This document shows positions 1 to 5,747 of a stretch of 9,335 nucleotides of DNA, in pieces. The notes under the pieces were generated by a model. That model was given only the letters and a program-made list of their open reading frames with translations, was not told the DNA's origin and did no database searches. Origin of the DNA: CAZTWC01 sp964617105 [NCBI: uncultured Myxococcia bacterium] (GTDB lineage: Bacteria > CAZTWC01). The translations under genes and the position numbers were made by a program. The number at the start of each line of letters is the position of its first letter. Position 1 is the first letter of the stretch. The stretch lies in assembly GCA_964617105.1 (NCBI GenBank), contig CAZTWC010000138.1, forward strand, positions 1 through 9,335. Reading direction: 5' to 3'.

Positions 1-602
1 AGGTCAACCAGCGTTTGGTGTATAACCGGGTGGGTCCAATGACGGTGTTCGTTAAGCAAACCTCCAAAGGCGTTTTTCATAGCGCCGGTGGTAGTGGTGA
101 AGATATGGGTTTTCACCGTGGGAAGGTGAATAATATTTTCTCCAATAAAACGGCGAGGGATAAAAAAACCATCTGGATAAACCTGGTTGAGGCAGAGAAA
201 CTTGTCAGCCAAATCACCCACTGCTTCCCTGACATCGATCCAGTCTTCACCTTCGTAAAGGTGGATGTTGCGCAGACCATGGGCATTGATAACATTGATA
301 TGTTTGTTTTCCCGTTCACCCAGGTGGGCGTCGATAACCACCGTGCGATTATGGCAGCCGTGGATTAGATCTGATTGAAAACCATCTGCTTTCATGGCTC
401 GGATTACCCCTTCCAACTGCCAGGGGGTGGTGGATGCGGCAGGATAGAAAAAATGCCAGGATATATTGATTTTCAAAGCAGTATCAACAGTTTTATCGAT
501 AACCTCCTGGTAGCCGGCCAGGTTCATCACTTCATGGTAGTTTTTTAGCACCGTTTCAGGAGAGGTTTTTACAATAGCAACTTTTGATTTTTGTTTTTTC
601 AT
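1..602 (-). CDS. DUF362-family protein, N-terminal 200 codons (3' end beyond window)
   Basis: I read this frame directly. It opens with ATG at 602-600 and stays open to base 1, giving 200 codons and 2 extra bases. The N-terminus MKKQKSKVAIVKT has the short basic lead and beta strand usual at the start of DUF362 proteins. The diagnostic part lies at about residues 157-176, where VKTHIFTTTTGAMKNAFGG matches the family's K-T-H...T-G-x-x-K-N-x-x-G signature. It is followed by an H-W-T-H-P stretch and the start of a helix (HQTLVDL). There is no signal peptide or membrane segment, so it is probably cytoplasmic. Family members usually have 300-400 residues, some with a C-terminal ferredoxin-like 4Fe-4S domain; whether this one does cannot be seen. 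The molecular function of DUF362 is not established. An in-frame TGA at 623-621 makes this ATG the first possible start, but no good Shine-Dalgarno precedes it. It lies 71 bp after the lipoprotein stop and may be cotranscribed with it. Confidence 0.88.
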   Translation of the reverse strand, partial: MKKQKSKVAIVKTSPETVLKNYHEVMNLAGYQEVIDKTVDTALKINISWHFFYPAASTTPWQLEGVIRAMKADGFQSDLIHGCHNRTVVIDAHLGERENKHINVINAHGLRNIHLYEGEDWIDVREAVGDLADKFLCLNQVYPDGFFIPRRFIGENIIHLPTVKTHIFTTTTGAMKNAFGGLLNEHRHWTHPVIHQTLVD

Positions 603-673
603 TTGGAAACCATAAGACTCTCAATTGCCGCCATGTTGGTATAACAGCGATAACAGTTTTGGGAACAGCATCA

Positions 674-3600
674 TCATGGATTGCACTGCAAACCTTCGTC
701 AGTATCACCGTCACAGTCGTTGTCCATTCCATCACAAATTTCCGGTTCAGAAATACATCCAGCCACTGCTGGAGGGCAGATTGACAGATGTTTATTTATG
801 AGGCGGCATTCTTGTTTAAAAATAGTGAAACGGTCACGCATTACATAAGTAATATGTTTGATTTGATTGCCTCTGAATTCCGGAATTTTAACTTCCAGGT
901 CGTAAACACCAGCTTTACTGAACAGGTATTCAGACTTTTTTTGGTTTAAATGCCCGGAAAATGTTACCTGGTTTTCCGCATCTATCAGACTAAAATTTAG
1001 CCTGGTACCGCTGTTATTAATCTTCGGAGAAAGTGATTCAAATACCACTTTGCCGTCTTTTTTAAGATAAACTTTGGTTCCGGAACGAAATCCCATACCA
1101 AACACCGAGAAATATTTGTTTAAATTAGTTCCAACTTCAGGAAAAATATGTTCAGGGTAGATAGAAGTTAAAAAAGAATTGGAGTAACGCTTCTGCCCCC
1201 GGTAAAGCAGATAATCCCTGTCGCTACGGTTAAGACTGTTCATAAACAGGTCGGGCAAGTTATCGTGGTTAAAATCGAAAACATGGATACGGGAAGTGTT
1301 ATCAAAGTCTTTTGGTAACATAAAAGGTATATACTCAAAGTTGTAATGGCCGTTATTTCTCAGGTAATAGTTGTAATCCAGGAAACTGGCGGTTAGCAAA
1401 TCGGGTAATTGGTCACCGTCCATATCCACCATGGCAGAAGCGGTAAACTCGGCAGAACCAGCCGGGATATCCTTTACAGCGGAAAAATCGGCCTGGATGT
1501 TCCGGCAGTTAAAAACCGTGCCATCACCGTTGTTGAGACATAATCCAATTGCTTTGTTAAAAGATGCCAGAGAATAATTATTTCCAATCATAACTTTTTT
1601 ACGAGTATATAGGATATCATTCTTCTCATCACCGTCTACATCAAGAACCTGAAGATCTAAATATTCCCCATTTTCCAAATTATCTATTTTAGCAGCAATA
1701 AACTTATTATTTTGGTTTAGCCATACCTTGATTAGTCCCTGGTCCTGACCAAATACAAAGTCTGGTTTATCATCCTGGTTAAAATCTCCCTGGGCAACTA
1801 CTCGGGTCTCACCATTGTTATCTGGAGCCTGCCAGGTAGAAGTTTGGTTGGTAAATTTCCCGGTGCCATCGTTGAGCAACACCAGATTGGCAGCGCCGCC
1901 CTGGCCCTGGTGACCGCTGGCTACAATTAAATCGAGTCCATTTTTACCATCCACATCGGCCAGAGCCAGATCCTGGGTGGGATTTTTATCCAGGGTATAA
2001 ATATCAAAGAGGTCCTCAACTTTTTTATTGCTTTGAAATTTTTCTTTGGACAGATAAACCCTGGACTGGGCACCTCTCTTATCCTTATTGGTATTGCCAA
2101 AAACCAGGTCCATATAGGTGTCGCTATTAATATATCCACAAACCACTGAGGTGCTGGCATCTTTAAAGCGGGAATCAAAAGTGCGGGCCGGCAGGAATCC
2201 TCCTCCGCCATTACTCAATATCAGACTATTGCTGTTGCCGTATGAAACTGTACCATGAGAAACAATTATATCATCGTAACCATCCGCATTAAGATCACAG
2301 AAAGCAGCATCCATATTGGCCCATTGGCGGCCTTTAAATGATCTGTAGGCTCTGTATTCTATACTGGCTTCGGGTACACTCTCCTTTTTAAGTGGATCAG
2401 TGCCAAAAGTTACCTCCAGGCCATCGATAATACCATCGTTATCTGTATCGCGTTTAAAGGGTGAAGTTTTACGGCTGGTTTCTTCACCATCGTAAAGAGA
2501 ATCTCGATCATGGTCCATAGAGTGAGCCGGCAGCCCCATATCTTTTTCATCTTTATCGGACAACCCATCATTATCAGTATCTTTGGACAATGGTGAAGAA
2601 CCCCAGTAGGCTTTGTTTTTCAGGGTCAGTTCCAGAAAATCGGACAACCCATCGCTATCAGTATCTTTTTTGTCTTTGGCTGAGCCGATCCATTTTTCAA
2701 TTAGATCATTTAATTTGTCCTGGTCACTATCTTTAGCGTTAAAGGTTAAATTGATTTTATATCCACCTCCATCATTGGTGGATAGAGAAATATTATCGGT
2801 TTTACATTTTACATTTTTGAGAGTGTAAGAGTTGTCAGGCAGGTAATTATATTCACAAGTTGCCGGTTGAAGATTTTCGCCCAGGTCACCGTTACTAACG
2901 GAAACTGTTACTTTGCTACCCAGGGGATAATAGATTTTAACTCCACCATTTCGAAAAGAGAATGACTGATTTTTTAATTTTTCCGTTACCCTTTCACCTT
3001 CCATTTTTACTTTTATTTGTAATTTATTAAACTCTGGCAATACTTTGGAAAAAATACACCTGGTCAGATCCTGGCAGATTAAATTGGAATTGATGGTAAA
3101 GAAGTCCATATTGTGGGAAACGGAACCCATGCAAAAGGTGTTCTGGAGCAAAGGAGTTGAACCTAAATCCTTTATCTTGAAATCGGCCAGGCTATAGCAA
3201 ACATAACCATCTTGACACACTTGATTTTTCTGATTAACGGCCAGGAGTTTTCCCTCAGTGGTATACAATCTGTTTTTAATTTTAAAATGACTTTTTTGAC
3301 TGATCTTGGTCAGGATTTTACCGGCTGGATTAAAAACAGCAGGAGGTACTATGAAAGTCGCTAAACCACTTTTGGGGTTAACAGTAGTTTTTTTTCTTAT
3401 CCCGTATTCCGTTAAGTGTTTATCTTGTTCATCAATAAAAAACAGATTAAGCCACATTGAGAAGGGACGTAGATTATATTCAGAAACATTGGGGGGTCCG
3501 GACCCCGAGCAGTTATCGCCAAATCTCAAAAGACCGTCAATTTTGACGGGTTTCATGTTTTCAGGAACGGTTTGGTTGCTGATAAATCTATAGTAGTGGC

Positions 3601-4624
3601 GGGTTGGTTTTCCATCAAAACTGAAGGTAATATAATAATTGTCCTTGTTTTCAATGTCAGTTAGAAAAGGAGTGTTGGCTGTATCTTTTCCTAGAAGGAC
3701 GTTTCCCATTTTTTCTGGGTCTACTTTTTCTACGTTGCCTATTCCCACTTTATCCCATTTACCGGTTTTATGGTTGAACCCCTCAAGCAGGATATTTTTC
3801 ATTTTGGTGAATTCAGTGGTCCCTTTGGTCGGATCAGAGGCGGGAAACATTGTTTTCATTGGAGCATTTAAACCTCTAACTCCCTCTAAATTCATAGTAA
3901 AAGCGGTCAGGCCCCTAACTCCCAGGTTCATATCTGCTTCGGTTTTTCCCAAAGGATTTGGTAGTCCTTGTGGTTGTTTACCAAGTGGGTTAGGTAATGT
4001 CTGGGGGGCATCTCCCATTGGATTGGGCAATCCTTCGGGAGGGAGTTGTTCAATAGAAACACTTACCAGTGGGGCGTCCTCTTCGGGATCAATGGCATCG
4101 GGGGGGATCAATACAGCCCCCTCTCCCATAGAAGTATCCTTGATATGGTTGTAAGTGGAAAAATTCTGAATAATGGTCTTGCTCTTAAAACGGGTCAGAA
4201 TCAATTCTTCCATATCCAGAATATGATTAAACTGCACTGCTACCGGAAATTGAATATCTTTAATATCACCCAGGTGGGATGCGTTGAATTCCATCTCATA
4301 TCTGCCCTCAGGCAACTCTCCGATGTGAAAAGAACCATCTTCTCCACTGACAACTTCTTTAGTGTCACCTACGGTATCTTCATATTTGTAGGTAGCAGAA
4401 ATTTTAACTCCAGCCAGAGGAGCATAAAACTGGTCAATTATCGTGCCGGTTATTGCTGATATTTTGTAGTTCTTAGTTTTCTCGCCAATACCTCCGTCTT
4501 TGGCGTTGCCAACTACTCCCCCGTCATTAGTCTGTTCATCTTTTTTGCTGCTACCGCCGCCGCAATGGACCGTCAACAGAAGAGCAAGTAGGATAAAGCA
4601 GCCTAAGATAAGAAATTTTTTCAT
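674..4624 (-). CDS. Large multidomain calcium-binding lipoprotein: TSP3 repeats, FG-GAP propeller and MopE-type tail
   Basis: This 1316-aa protein is predicted to be exported and lipid-anchored at the cell surface or in the periplasm. Domains in order: type II-like signal peptide 1-20 with Cys21 followed by GGGSS; carboxypeptidase-regulatory-like beta domain about 55-142; a strand (GAVLIPPDAI, about 169-178) resembling the start of ZU5-like domains; Pro/Asn/Gly repeats 199-231; a poorly recognisable region 250-610 with eight Cys (372, 470, 476, 498, 517, 523, 590, 607) that could form disulfides; five TSP3-type calcium loops 632-745; seven FG-GAP/VCBS repeats 766-1145, enough for a seven-bladed integrin-like propeller; a TIG-like domain about 1153-1268; and a Cys-rich tail 1273-1316 with the MopE-type motif CDGMDNDCDG. 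No catalytic motif is visible, so adhesion or a structural surface role is inferred. The start is supported by AAAGGGA 7 nt upstream of ATG. The lipobox is atypical, with T-V-H before the Cys. No C-terminal sorting tail of the MYXO-CTERM type is present. The ORF is intact. Confidence 0.93.
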   Translation of the reverse strand: MKKFLILGCFILLALLLTVHCGGGSSKKDEQTNDGGVVGNAKDGGIGEKTKNYKISAITGTIIDQFYAPLAGVKISATYKYEDTVGDTKEVVSGEDGSFHIGELPEGRYEMEFNASHLGDIKDIQFPVAVQFNHILDMEELILTRFKSKTIIQNFSTYNHIKDTSMGEGAVLIPPDAIDPEEDAPLVSVSIEQLPPEGLPNPMGDAPQTLPNPLGKQPQGLPNPLGKTEADMNLGVRGLTAFTMNLEGVRGLNAPMKTMFPASDPTKGTTEFTKMKNILLEGFNHKTGKWDKVGIGNVEKVDPEKMGNVLLGKDTANTPFLTDIENKDNYYITFSFDGKPTRHYYRFISNQTVPENMKPVKIDGLLRFGDNCSGSGPPNVSEYNLRPFSMWLNLFFIDEQDKHLTEYGIRKKTTVNPKSGLATFIVPPAVFNPAGKILTKISQKSHFKIKNRLYTTEGKLLAVNQKNQVCQDGYVCYSLADFKIKDLGSTPLLQNTFCMGSVSHNMDFFTINSNLICQDLTRCIFSKVLPEFNKLQIKVKMEGERVTEKLKNQSFSFRNGGVKIYYPLGSKVTVSVSNGDLGENLQPATCEYNYLPDNSYTLKNVKCKTDNISLSTNDGGGYKINLTFNAKDSDQDKLNDLIEKWIGSAKDKKDTDSDGLSDFLELTLKNKAYWGSSPLSKDTDNDGLSDKDEKDMGLPAHSMDHDRDSLYDGEETSRKTSPFKRDTDNDGIIDGLEVTFGTDPLKKESVPEASIEYRAYRSFKGRQWANMDAAFCDLNADGYDDIIVSHGTVSYGNSNSLILSNGGGGFLPARTFDSRFKDASTSVVCGYINSDTYMDLVFGNTNKDKRGAQSRVYLSKEKFQSNKKVEDLFDIYTLDKNPTQDLALADVDGKNGLDLIVASGHQGQGGAANLVLLNDGTGKFTNQTSTWQAPDNNGETRVVAQGDFNQDDKPDFVFGQDQGLIKVWLNQNNKFIAAKIDNLENGEYLDLQVLDVDGDEKNDILYTRKKVMIGNNYSLASFNKAIGLCLNNGDGTVFNCRNIQADFSAVKDIPAGSAEFTASAMVDMDGDQLPDLLTASFLDYNYYLRNNGHYNFEYIPFMLPKDFDNTSRIHVFDFNHDNLPDLFMNSLNRSDRDYLLYRGQKRYSNSFLTSIYPEHIFPEVGTNLNKYFSVFGMGFRSGTKVYLKKDGKVVFESLSPKINNSGTRLNFSLIDAENQVTFSGHLNQKKSEYLFSKAGVYDLEVKIPEFRGNQIKHITYVMRDRFTIFKQECRLINKHLSICPPAVAGCISEPEICDGMDNDCDGDTDEGLQCNP
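692..745 (-). other. MopE-type metal-binding motif at the lipoprotein C-terminus
   Basis: Codons 1294-1311 of the lipoprotein encode PEICDGMDNDCDGDTDEG. This matches the short Asp/Cys motif known as the putative metal-binding motif of MopE-like proteins (Pfam Cu-binding_MopE). It sits among six cysteines in the last 44 residues (1273, 1283, 1290, 1297, 1304, 1314). In other proteins the motif often occurs in several copies; here there is one, only five residues before the end of the protein. The bound metal cannot be told from the sequence: calcium or copper would both be possible. Confidence 0.85.
1190..2329 (-). repeat. Seven FG-GAP/VCBS repeats encoding a predicted beta-propeller
   Basis: Residues 766-1145 of the lipoprotein contain seven calcium-loop cores of the form D-x-N/D-x-D-x-x-x-D. 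They are DLNADGYDD (777), YINSDTYMD (831), DVDGKNGLD (890), DFNQDDKPD (947), DVDGDEKND (995), DMDGDQLPD (1067) and DFNHDNLPD (1117). Spacing is 48-72 residues, each loop followed by a hydrophobic strand such as DIIVSHG or DLIVASG. Seven blades is the usual count for integrin-alpha-like propellers. The second repeat is degenerate at its first position (Tyr instead of Asp), so it may not bind calcium. The DNA of the repeats is well diverged. Confidence 0.88.
2390..2731 (-). repeat. Five thrombospondin type 3-like calcium-binding repeats
   Basis: Residues 632-745 of the lipoprotein hold five acidic loops with spacing 22-28 residues: DSDQDKLNDLIE (632), DTDSDGLSDFLE (654), DTDNDGLSDKDE (682), DHDRDSLYDGEE (704) and DTDNDGIIDGLE (726). 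These fit the bacterial TSP3-type consensus DxDxDGxxDxxE. The loops at 632 and 704 lack the glycine. At DNA level the second and third loops are nearly identical over about 30 bases (plus-strand 2555-2584 and 2639-2668, 84 bp apart), which suggests a fairly recent internal duplication. Together they probably form a calcium-stiffened stalk between the N-terminal domains and the propeller. Confidence 0.88.
3932..4030 (-). repeat. Three 33-bp tandem repeats encoding an LPNPxG 11-residue unit
   Basis: Residues 199-231 of the lipoprotein form three consecutive 11-residue units beginning LPNPMG, LPNPLG and LPNPLG, with the second and third followed by K. At DNA level this is an imperfect 33-bp tandem array. 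Just downstream a GVRGL pentapeptide occurs twice (235-239 and 248-252). The Pro/Asn/Gly content suggests an extended flexible linker. No known family is recognised, and copy number could vary between strains. Confidence 0.75.
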
Positions 4625-4630
4625 TACAAA

Positions 4631-4637
4631 ATCCCTT
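4631..4637 (-). promoter_or_regulatory. Ribosome binding site of the lipoprotein gene
   Basis: The minus strand reads AAAGGGA 7 bases upstream of the ATG at 4624. The spacing is right and the following codons give a basic residue pair and a hydrophobic signal sequence, so this start is well supported. Confidence 0.6.
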
Positions 4638-4679
4638 TAGTTTTTGTTTTTAATTTGGGTAGGTAATCTTCCTGAGGTC

Positions 4680-4746
4680 GAACCCGCCTGCGGCGGTTCA
4701 CGTTGTTTTGCCATCCGCGGCAAAACAATCCCGGGATTTTAATCCC
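4680..4746 (-). repeat. Cluster of three intergenic hairpins, possibly REP-like
   Basis: Between the unknown 301-aa gene and the lipoprotein gene three inverted repeats lie side by side. The first in transcript order, 4746-4733, is GGGAT-TAAA-ATCCC. The second, 4728-4703, is a perfect 10-bp stem TTGTTTTGCC/GGCAAAACAA with a 6-base loop. The third, 4699-4680, is an 8-bp GC-rich stem GAACCGCC/GGCGGGTTC with a 3-base loop and one bulged G. None is followed by a U-tract in the direction of transcription, so it is not a standard intrinsic terminator, although it could attenuate read-through or protect the upstream mRNA end. The strong, closely packed palindromes resemble repetitive extragenic palindromes, but no second copy occurs in this window, so dispersion in the genome is inferred only. 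Confidence 0.6.
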
Positions 4747-4758
4747 TGGTTGACAATG

Positions 4759-5664
4759 TTATTTGTTTTTCTCATTTTTAAACTGGTTAGAGGCTTTATC
4801 CATAGCCTTTTTTACCATTTCCATTGGGTCCTCGGTGCTGGCTTTATGGATATTTTCCTGAGCCATGATGGTGGACTCAACTTTGGGTCTTTCTACATTA
4901 TCTTCACTTTTTTCTTGCTGTGGCGGGCCAGAGGGAGGTGGTGGTGCAGCAGCATTGGGATCAGCATCGCTGGTATCGGCTGTCTGCTTGGCAATATCAA
5001 CCATGGAAGCGGCCATTTGAGCCAAATCTGTTTTACTCTTCTTCTTTGTTGATTGCTCACTTTCTAACTGGACTACCGAGCCTTTTTCCAGTTCCTCAAA
5101 GGAGGAGAGGAAAAAACGTTGAAAATATTTGCGATCCTTGGAAATATCTTTTTTGATAACTTCAATGGGAAAAGTTGGTTTTACCAGCAGGAACCTGCCT
5201 CCGTCCAAATAAGCCTCTTGGAGTTGTCCAATTTTATAAGGTTGAAGATTGGGTTCCAGACATTTCATTGAATTTGGGATATCGGTTCCTGTTTTAGCAT
5301 AGATGGGAAAAGGAAAAGTCTTTTTTAGCAGCATGTTAAAGAAGCGGTTGTCGCCCTTGAATTCAAGGATTATTTTTGCTGAACTCTCCCTGCTCACCGC
5401 TTTAAATTTGCACCAATAGAGTTGTTTTTTGAACACCAGATTGAGGTTATCTTCCAATTTGAAACTCAGCATATACTTAACTAAAGTTTGGAAATCTATA
5501 TCTAGTTCCAGTGGAGCCAGATATTTGAGCAGAGTTGAGGAAAAAGCTCGGAAATTTTCAGCCGATGGGCTAGTAAAGGCAAAGAAATAGGGAGAGCGTC
5601 CCTTGCATAAAGATCCTAAAGAATAGATATCAGCATCTTCTCTTGGTATTTTTATCTGTACCAT
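4759..5664 (-). CDS. Unknown 301-aa protein with globular N-terminal part and disordered tail
   Basis: I do not recognise a family. Residues 1-200 look like a globular alpha/beta domain rich in aromatic and hydrophobic strands (for example SPYFFAF at 24-30, KIILEF at 97-102, GGRFLLVKPTFPIEVI at 155-170). Residues 201-301 look disordered: a Lys/Ser cluster (STKKKSK), a possible amphipathic helix (DLAQMAASMVDIAKQTA), a proline run PPPPSGPPQQ at 241-250, then a charged, Lys-rich C-terminal helix. There is no signal peptide or membrane segment, so it is probably cytoplasmic. The start is fixed by a strong AGGAGG just upstream of ATG. The gene lies 83 bp after mrdA on the same strand, where many Gram-negatives have rodA, but it shows no resemblance to the polytopic RodA. 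Its own promoter seems possible. A role linked to cell shape is suggested only by position. Codon choice looks like that of its neighbours and the frame is intact. Confidence 0.82.
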   Translation of the reverse strand: MVQIKIPREDADIYSLGSLCKGRSPYFFAFTSPSAENFRAFSSTLLKYLAPLELDIDFQTLVKYMLSFKLEDNLNLVFKKQLYWCKFKAVSRESSAKIILEFKGDNRFFNMLLKKTFPFPIYAKTGTDIPNSMKCLEPNLQPYKIGQLQEAYLDGGRFLLVKPTFPIEVIKKDISKDRKYFQRFFLSSFEELEKGSVVQLESEQSTKKKSKTDLAQMAASMVDIAKQTADTSDADPNAAAPPPPSGPPQQEKSEDNVERPKVESTIMAQENIHKASTEDPMEMVKKAMDKASNQFKNEKNK

Positions 5665-5666
5665 AA

Positions 5667-5674
5667 CTCCTCCT
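5667..5674 (-). promoter_or_regulatory. Strong Shine-Dalgarno of the unknown 301-aa gene
   Basis: The minus strand reads AGGAGGAG directly before TT and the ATG at 5664-5662. It is the strongest ribosome binding site in the window and fixes the start codon. By contrast mreD and mrdA, within the operon, have weak sites, so this gene is probably translated independently of mrdA. Confidence 0.7.
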
Positions 5675-5678
5675 GGGA

Positions 5679-5696
5679 TTACTTTCCGGACGGTAA
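5679..5696. promoter_or_regulatory. Short imperfect dyad upstream of the unknown gene
   Basis: The minus strand reads TTACCGTCCGGAAAGTAA. TTAC pairs with GTAA and TCC with GGA, so 7 of 9 base pairs match around a TCCGGA centre. It lies between the candidate promoter and the Shine-Dalgarno sequence and could be an operator. A chance palindrome of this size is also quite possible. Confidence 0.25.
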
Positions 5697-5713
5697 ATAA
5701 TCAAAGAAAAGAT

Positions 5714-5742
5714 ATATTACAATTTTATTAGATAAATCGCAA
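5714..5742 (-). promoter_or_regulatory. Candidate sigma70-like promoter in the gap after mrdA
   Basis: In the AT-rich gap the minus strand has TTGCGA (5742-5737), a 17-base spacer, then TAATAT (5719-5714). Each hexamer matches the consensus at 4 of 6 positions and the spacing is ideal. A start near 5707 would give a leader of about 43 bases with the dyad and strong Shine-Dalgarno. This would allow expression of the unknown gene separately from the mre operon. AT-rich sequence often gives such matches by chance. Confidence 0.35.
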
Positions 5743-5747
5743 GAGAT

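Noticed and set aside
641-656. Direct repeat ATAACAG-CG-ATAACAG before the DUF362 gene
   Set aside because: Only two 7-base copies; too short to separate from chance and not symmetrical like a typical operator.
3639-4154. 171-codon open frame on the plus strand
   Set aside because: It lies fully antisense to the lipoprotein, over its Pro/Gly-rich segment; low-complexity composition keeps the reverse frame open. No family resemblance.
4046-4459. 137-codon plus-strand open frame
   Set aside because: Antisense to the signal-proximal beta domain of the lipoprotein, which is clearly the real gene; no recognisable domain.
4703-4728. Perfect 10-bp hairpin as an intrinsic terminator
   Set aside because: No run of U follows the stem on the minus-strand transcript, where the next bases are CGTGAACC. 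Kept instead as a structured or REP-like element.
4708-5156. Plus-strand open frames of 114 and 78 codons
   Set aside because: Antisense to the unknown gene and its hairpin spacer. The minus-strand frame has the strong Shine-Dalgarno sequence and coherent composition.
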